A stretch of 16,914 nucleotides of DNA from Chroococcidiopsidaceae cyanobacterium CP_BM_RX_35 (GTDB lineage: Bacteria > Cyanobacteriota > Cyanobacteriia > Cyanobacteriales > Chroococcidiopsidaceae): the NCBI GenBank assembly GCA_019242465.1, contig JAFAVL010000545.1, positions 1 to 16,914 of the forward strand, given 5' to 3'. The position numbers were made by a program, and so were the translations under genes. A model generated the notes under the pieces. The model did not search any database, was not told the origin of the DNA, and saw only the letters and a list, made by a program, of their open reading frames with translations. Of the stretch, positions 14,291 through 16,914 are shown in pieces; positions within the stretch are counted from its first letter, which is position 1, and each line of letters begins with the position of its first letter.

Positions 14291-15208
14291 ATGTACAAGC
14301 TAGAACGTTTAGACAATGCATTTACCGCCTGCATTTATCAGCACCTGACCTTTCCACTATTTCGTCCCCTATTACAGGTTCTCAAACCACAAAGTTCTAT
14401 TGTGGCAATTGGAGCTTCTGACTCGAATCAACCCATTGGTTTGGCACTAGCCGAGATTCAGCCTGACCAGCAATCCTGTAAGGTGCTTTCGATTTTTGTG
14501 AAACCACATTATCGCCAGCAAGGAATTGGTAGCGCTCTTTTGCAGAGACTAGAGACAGAATTACGTCTGTGTAATTGCATTAGTGCTGAGTTAGTCTATA
14601 TCACAAGTAATTCCACCACACCTATCTTTGAACGTTTGCTACAAAATTGCCATTGGTCAGCTCCCGAACCTCGAATGCTAGTAGGCAAATCAACTTGTAC
14701 CAGTATCGCCAACGCGCCCTGGATGAAGCGGACAAGCCTACCTGCGGCGTATAGTCTATTTCCGTGGCAAGAAATTAGCCCAGCAGAGCGAATAGCGCTT
14801 CAGCAACAGCAGCAAACTAATCCTAAGATTCCACCGATGTTAATGCCATTTCAGCACGAGCAGAGCCTTGAACCCTTGAATAGTTTAGGTCTGCGTTATC
14901 AGGGGGAGGTCGTTGGCTGGATTATTACCCATCGCCTTGACCCTGATACCATTCGCTACACCGCTGGATTTGTTAGACCCGATCTGCAAAAGTTGGGGCG
15001 ATTCATTTCGCTCCTTGCTAACGCGATTCAAATTCAGATCGATGCCAAAATTCCCTTTGGTATTTGGACAACTCCACTTGAATTTCCTGGCATGGTTCAT
15101 TTTACCAAAAATCGGATGGCACCCTACCTAATTTCGCTGGAGGAGAGCAGGGTTTCTCATAAATCACTGGTCCAGTTGCTTAGCGAAGGGGATGTTGCCA
15201 TAGCTTAA
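14291..15208 (+). CDS. Two-domain GNAT protein of the lanthipeptide operon
   Basis: A 305-residue protein starting 26 bases after lanM, with AAGGAG before the ATG, so it is almost certainly in the same transcript. The N-terminal half is a standard GNAT domain: IVAIGASDSNQPIGLALAEI, then the acyl-CoA loop VKPHYRQQGIGSALL (Arg75-x-x-Gly78-x-Gly80). The C-terminal half (about 160-305) looks like a second, degenerate GNAT repeat (LGLRYQGEVVGWIITHRL, then FVRPDLQKLGR) that lacks a clear Gly-x-Gly loop. It could acylate the N-terminus or a lysine of the processed peptide, as some RiPP-cluster GNATs do (paenibacillin N-acetylation, selidamide fatty acylation), or acetylate the product for self-protection. 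The family is clear; the substrate is inferred. Confidence 0.85.
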   Translation: MYKLERLDNAFTACIYQHLTFPLFRPLLQVLKPQSSIVAIGASDSNQPIGLALAEIQPDQQSCKVLSIFVKPHYRQQGIGSALLQRLETELRLCNCISAELVYITSNSTTPIFERLLQNCHWSAPEPRMLVGKSTCTSIANAPWMKRTSLPAAYSLFPWQEISPAERIALQQQQQTNPKIPPMLMPFQHEQSLEPLNSLGLRYQGEVVGWIITHRLDPDTIRYTAGFVRPDLQKLGRFISLLANAIQIQIDAKIPFGIWTTPLEFPGMVHFTKNRMAPYLISLEESRVSHKSLVQLLSEGDVAIA

Positions 15209-15214
15209 ATCAAT

Positions 15215-15294
15215 AGACTTCTTGCATAAATGGCAAAGCAATGGCTGATAGATAGTGTAGAGGTGTAAAAAAAACTGATTTTTGCAAGAACTCT
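15215..15294. repeat. 80-bp MITE-like inverted-repeat element
   Basis: AGACTTCTTGCATAAAT (15215-15231) and ATTTTTGCAAGAACTCT (15278-15294) are inverted repeats matching at 15 of 17 positions. The 46 bases between them have no coding content. The end sequence looks like that of cyanobacterial insertion sequences (recollection). I saw no target duplication. It begins 6 bases after the GNAT stop. Confidence 0.5.
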
Positions 15295-15391
15295 AGTTGT
15301 ACAATCCTACCCCGCATAACTTTAATCTACCTGACGTAGTTATATTTAGAAGCCTGAACACATGCACTAGTTCAACAACGGAGCCCAATCC

Positions 15392-15526
15392 ATGAACTCC
15401 TACATTCCCTTTGAAACGGCACTTGAGATCCTCGCAATCGCCCATATAAGTTCAGTGACGCTGCTACTTGCGGCTTCCAGCTTTTGTTTAGCAGTCATTG
15501 AAACTCTTGAAGAAGCTAATGATTAA
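15392..15526 (+). CDS. Small membrane peptide of 44 residues
   Basis: An ATG frame of 44 residues with GGAG eight bases upstream. The N-terminus is short and polar (MNSYIPFETALEI). A hydrophobic segment of about 20 residues follows (AHISSVTLLLAASSFCLAVI), and the end is acidic (ETLEEAND). A strong 10-bp hairpin lies 44 bases past the stop. I do not recognise the family. Size and layout fit a single-pass membrane microprotein, perhaps a subunit of a larger complex or an immunity-type peptide. It has no double-glycine motif. It stands alone between the lanthipeptide operon and the heme sensor gene. Confidence 0.5.
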   Translation: MNSYIPFETALEILAIAHISSVTLLLAASSFCLAVIETLEEAND

Positions 15527-15569
15527 TAGCCATTTTTTGAAGTTACGCTCTTCCCAGGTGGAAGATTGC

Positions 15570-15594
15570 AGTCCTCGTCACTCCGATGAGGACT
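15570..15594 (+). terminator. Hairpin after the 44-residue peptide gene
   Basis: AGTCCTCGTC (15570-15579) pairs with GATGAGGACT (15585-15594) with one G-T wobble and loop ACTCC. Only a weak T-rich tail (TCTCTGGTATATT) follows. It could end the transcript of the small gene. Confidence 0.5.
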
Positions 15595-15730
15595 TCTCTG
15601 GTATATTAAACAAATAGTTAAATATTTATGTAATCTATTTGAGCTAAGTCTTTTAATGTAGTAAATATAAAAATATTCTCAAATTATCCACTAGTTTTTA
15701 TGACTAATTTCTTTTACTATTACTAGTGAC

Positions 15731-16672
15731 ATGTTAAGTTACTTTGAACCAATCTTAAGGAATCTTAAACTAGGTAAGAAATTTACAATTCTATTACTCC
15801 TAGTCTTTGCTTTGGGAGTTGTCTTTAGCGGTGTTGCTTTAGCCACGGTCCTGAATCGTAATGCCGAAAATGAAATTACCTCAAAAGCTATGATGCTAGT
15901 TGGCACAATGAATTCGGTTCGTAATTACACAGATAGTCAAGTTAAGCCAGAGCTGAATAATAAATTAGGAGCTGAGTTTTTACCACAGGTTGTTCCTGCC
16001 TATTCCGCGCGAGCAGTCTTTGAAAATCTGCGTGCCGATAAAGCGTTCAGTGATTTTTTCTACAAGGAAGCAACGCTGAATCCCACCAATCTTCGCGATC
16101 GCGCTGATGATTTTGAGGCAGCAATTGTACAACGCTTCATTAGAGAAACTAATCTCAAAGAATTGAGAGGATTTCGTTCCCTACCTAGTGGTGATTTCTT
16201 CTATATCGCCCGTCCTCTAACGGTCTCTGATTCCAGCTGTCTCGAATGTCACAGTACACCAGATGCTGCCCCTAAAAGCATGATTGAGCGTTATGGAGCA
16301 GTTAATGGGTTTGGGTGGAAGCTCAATCAAATTGTCACCGCTCAGATTATCTCTGTCCCTGCCAGTACAGTGTTCCAGAGCGCCCGGCAATCGTTTCTCT
16401 TAATCATGGGAATTGTTGCTGGAATTTTTGCCACAGCTATACTCATGGTCAACTTCTGGTTGAAGCGATACGTTGTTCGACCTCTCAACCGCATGGCCCG
16501 AGTTGCAGAAGCAGTGAGTATCGGTGATGCAGATGCGGATTTTGAAAGAACATCTAACGATGAAGTGGGTAGCTTAGCTGAAGCCTTTACACGTATGAAG
16601 ACAAGTTTAGCAATGGCGATGAAAATGCTTGAGAAGTATAGCGGACGTCGCAGTATCGATAGATCACGTTAG
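15731..16672 (+). CDS. Tll0287-like heme sensor domain with HAMP, no kinase
   Basis: A 313-residue membrane protein: N-terminal membrane helix (about 18-40), an extracytoplasmic DUF3365/Tll0287-like domain (about 45-215), a second helix (about 222-245) and a HAMP region (about 245-297, KRYVVRPLNRMARVAEAVSI and DEVGSLAEAFTRMK). The sensor domain carries CLECH (Cys170-x-x-Cys173-His174), a covalent c-type heme site, so it probably senses redox state or a gas. In many cyanobacteria this sensor-HAMP unit is fused to a histidine kinase or cyclase; here the protein stops 16 residues after the HAMP, so the output must be a separate partner, or the gene is truncated. The ATG at 15731 gives an intact first helix. 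Its last nine bases overlap a convergent gene. Confidence 0.88.
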   Translation: MLSYFEPILRNLKLGKKFTILLLLVFALGVVFSGVALATVLNRNAENEITSKAMMLVGTMNSVRNYTDSQVKPELNNKLGAEFLPQVVPAYSARAVFENLRADKAFSDFFYKEATLNPTNLRDRADDFEAAIVQRFIRETNLKELRGFRSLPSGDFFYIARPLTVSDSSCLECHSTPDAAPKSMIERYGAVNGFGWKLNQIVTAQIISVPASTVFQSARQSFLLIMGIVAGIFATAILMVNFWLKRYVVRPLNRMARVAEAVSIGDADADFERTSNDEVGSLAEAFTRMKTSLAMAMKMLEKYSGRRSIDRSR

Positions 16673-16914
16673 CAGACGTTGCCGAAACTCAATAGCTTGT
16701 TGCGGATTGGGAATTTCGGCAACTAAAGCTTCGACTAACTGCACAGGAGAGATGTCTGGATATTGAGCCAGAGTCTCTGCAAGCACATACTTTGCTATCG
16801 GTCCTATAATCCGGGCAAGTTCTTGCCGACAACGCTCTACGAATGCGGAATTAAGTTGAGCGGCAAAGGGCGCACTCTTCGAGCTGCCTCCGTCAGAACG
16901 TTGAGGTGCCGTTA
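16664..16914 (-). CDS. C-terminal part of a cyanobacterial signalling-type protein (partial)
   Basis: An open minus-strand frame enters at the right edge and ends at TGA 16664-16666. The visible 82 residues are a short Ser/Gly-rich linker (APQRSDGGSSKS), then a helical domain: AFVERCRQELARIIGPIAKY, LAQYPDISPVQLVEALVAEI and PNPQQAIEFRQRLLT. I recall this domain at the C-termini of cyanobacterial signalling proteins, for example after Ser/Thr kinase or GTPase-like parts (DUF8082-like). The main domain is outside the window. Its end overlaps the convergent heme-sensor gene by nine bases, so the two may be functionally linked or may just be closely packed. Confidence 0.7.
   Translation of the reverse strand, partial: TAPQRSDGGSSKSAPFAAQLNSAFVERCRQELARIIGPIAKYVLAETLAQYPDISPVQLVEALVAEIPNPQQAIEFRQRLLT

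Noticed and set aside
15223..15253. Another TGCATA followed after 18 bases by GATAGA
   Set aside because: It lies in the inverted end of the MITE-like element, and the second box and CCC block do not match.

Overview
The window looks like chromosomal DNA of a cyanobacterium, probably filamentous. The signs are a Nif11-type RiPP precursor next to a LanM with a Cys-Cys-Gly zinc site, a Tll0287-like c-type heme sensor, cyanobacteria-style IS6 and IS701 remnants, palindromic repeats, and HIP1 octamers (GCGATCGC) at 12786 and 16095. Genus cannot be fixed from sequence alone.

Left part (1-4330, minus strand): an export block. A protein with two tandem cyclic-nucleotide-type domains (3231-4328) is followed by a HlyD/NHLM-type membrane fusion protein (1612-3048) and, one base later, a peptidase-containing ABC transporter (1-1610, running off the left edge). 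The transporter's C39 domain should cut precursor peptides after a double-glycine motif and export the products.

Middle (4330-7000): an accessory stretch of small genes. A divergent pair encodes a 61-residue protein and a 107-residue single-pass membrane protein. Two short precursor-like peptides (68 and 69 residues) have ELS..EL/DLE-type leaders ending in Gly-Gly or Gly-Ala, and their predicted cores have no cysteine. A recurring 30-bp module (TGCATA, exactly 18 bases, then a TA-rich hexamer, usually preceded by CCC) lies upstream of these genes, of the cyclic-nucleotide-domain gene and of the Nif11 precursor. It looks like a shared promoter or operator, and is the main undescribed signal I see.

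7100-9900: mobile-element damage (a frameshifted IS6 transposase carrying an in-frame palindromic insertion, and an IS701 N-terminal fragment) around a two-gene operon of a GNAT-like acetyltransferase and an unknown protein.

10200-15210: the class II lanthipeptide biosynthetic block. It holds a 143-residue Nif11-leader precursor with a large Ala/Gly-rich core and only one core cysteine, a 250-base spacer with a long hairpin and a possible pseudoknot, a 1125-residue LanM with intact dehydratase residues and a ProcM-like three-cysteine zinc site, and a two-part GNAT protein 26 bases downstream.

Right end: an 80-bp inverted-repeat element, a 44-residue membrane peptide, a Tll0287-like/HAMP sensor with a CxxCH heme site but no kinase, and the 3' end of a convergent gene that overlaps it by 9 bases.

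Overall model: LanM and perhaps the GNAT modify the Nif11 precursor. The C39 transporter and HlyD protein process and export it and probably the two Cys-free peptides. The recurring promoter-like module could coordinate the system.
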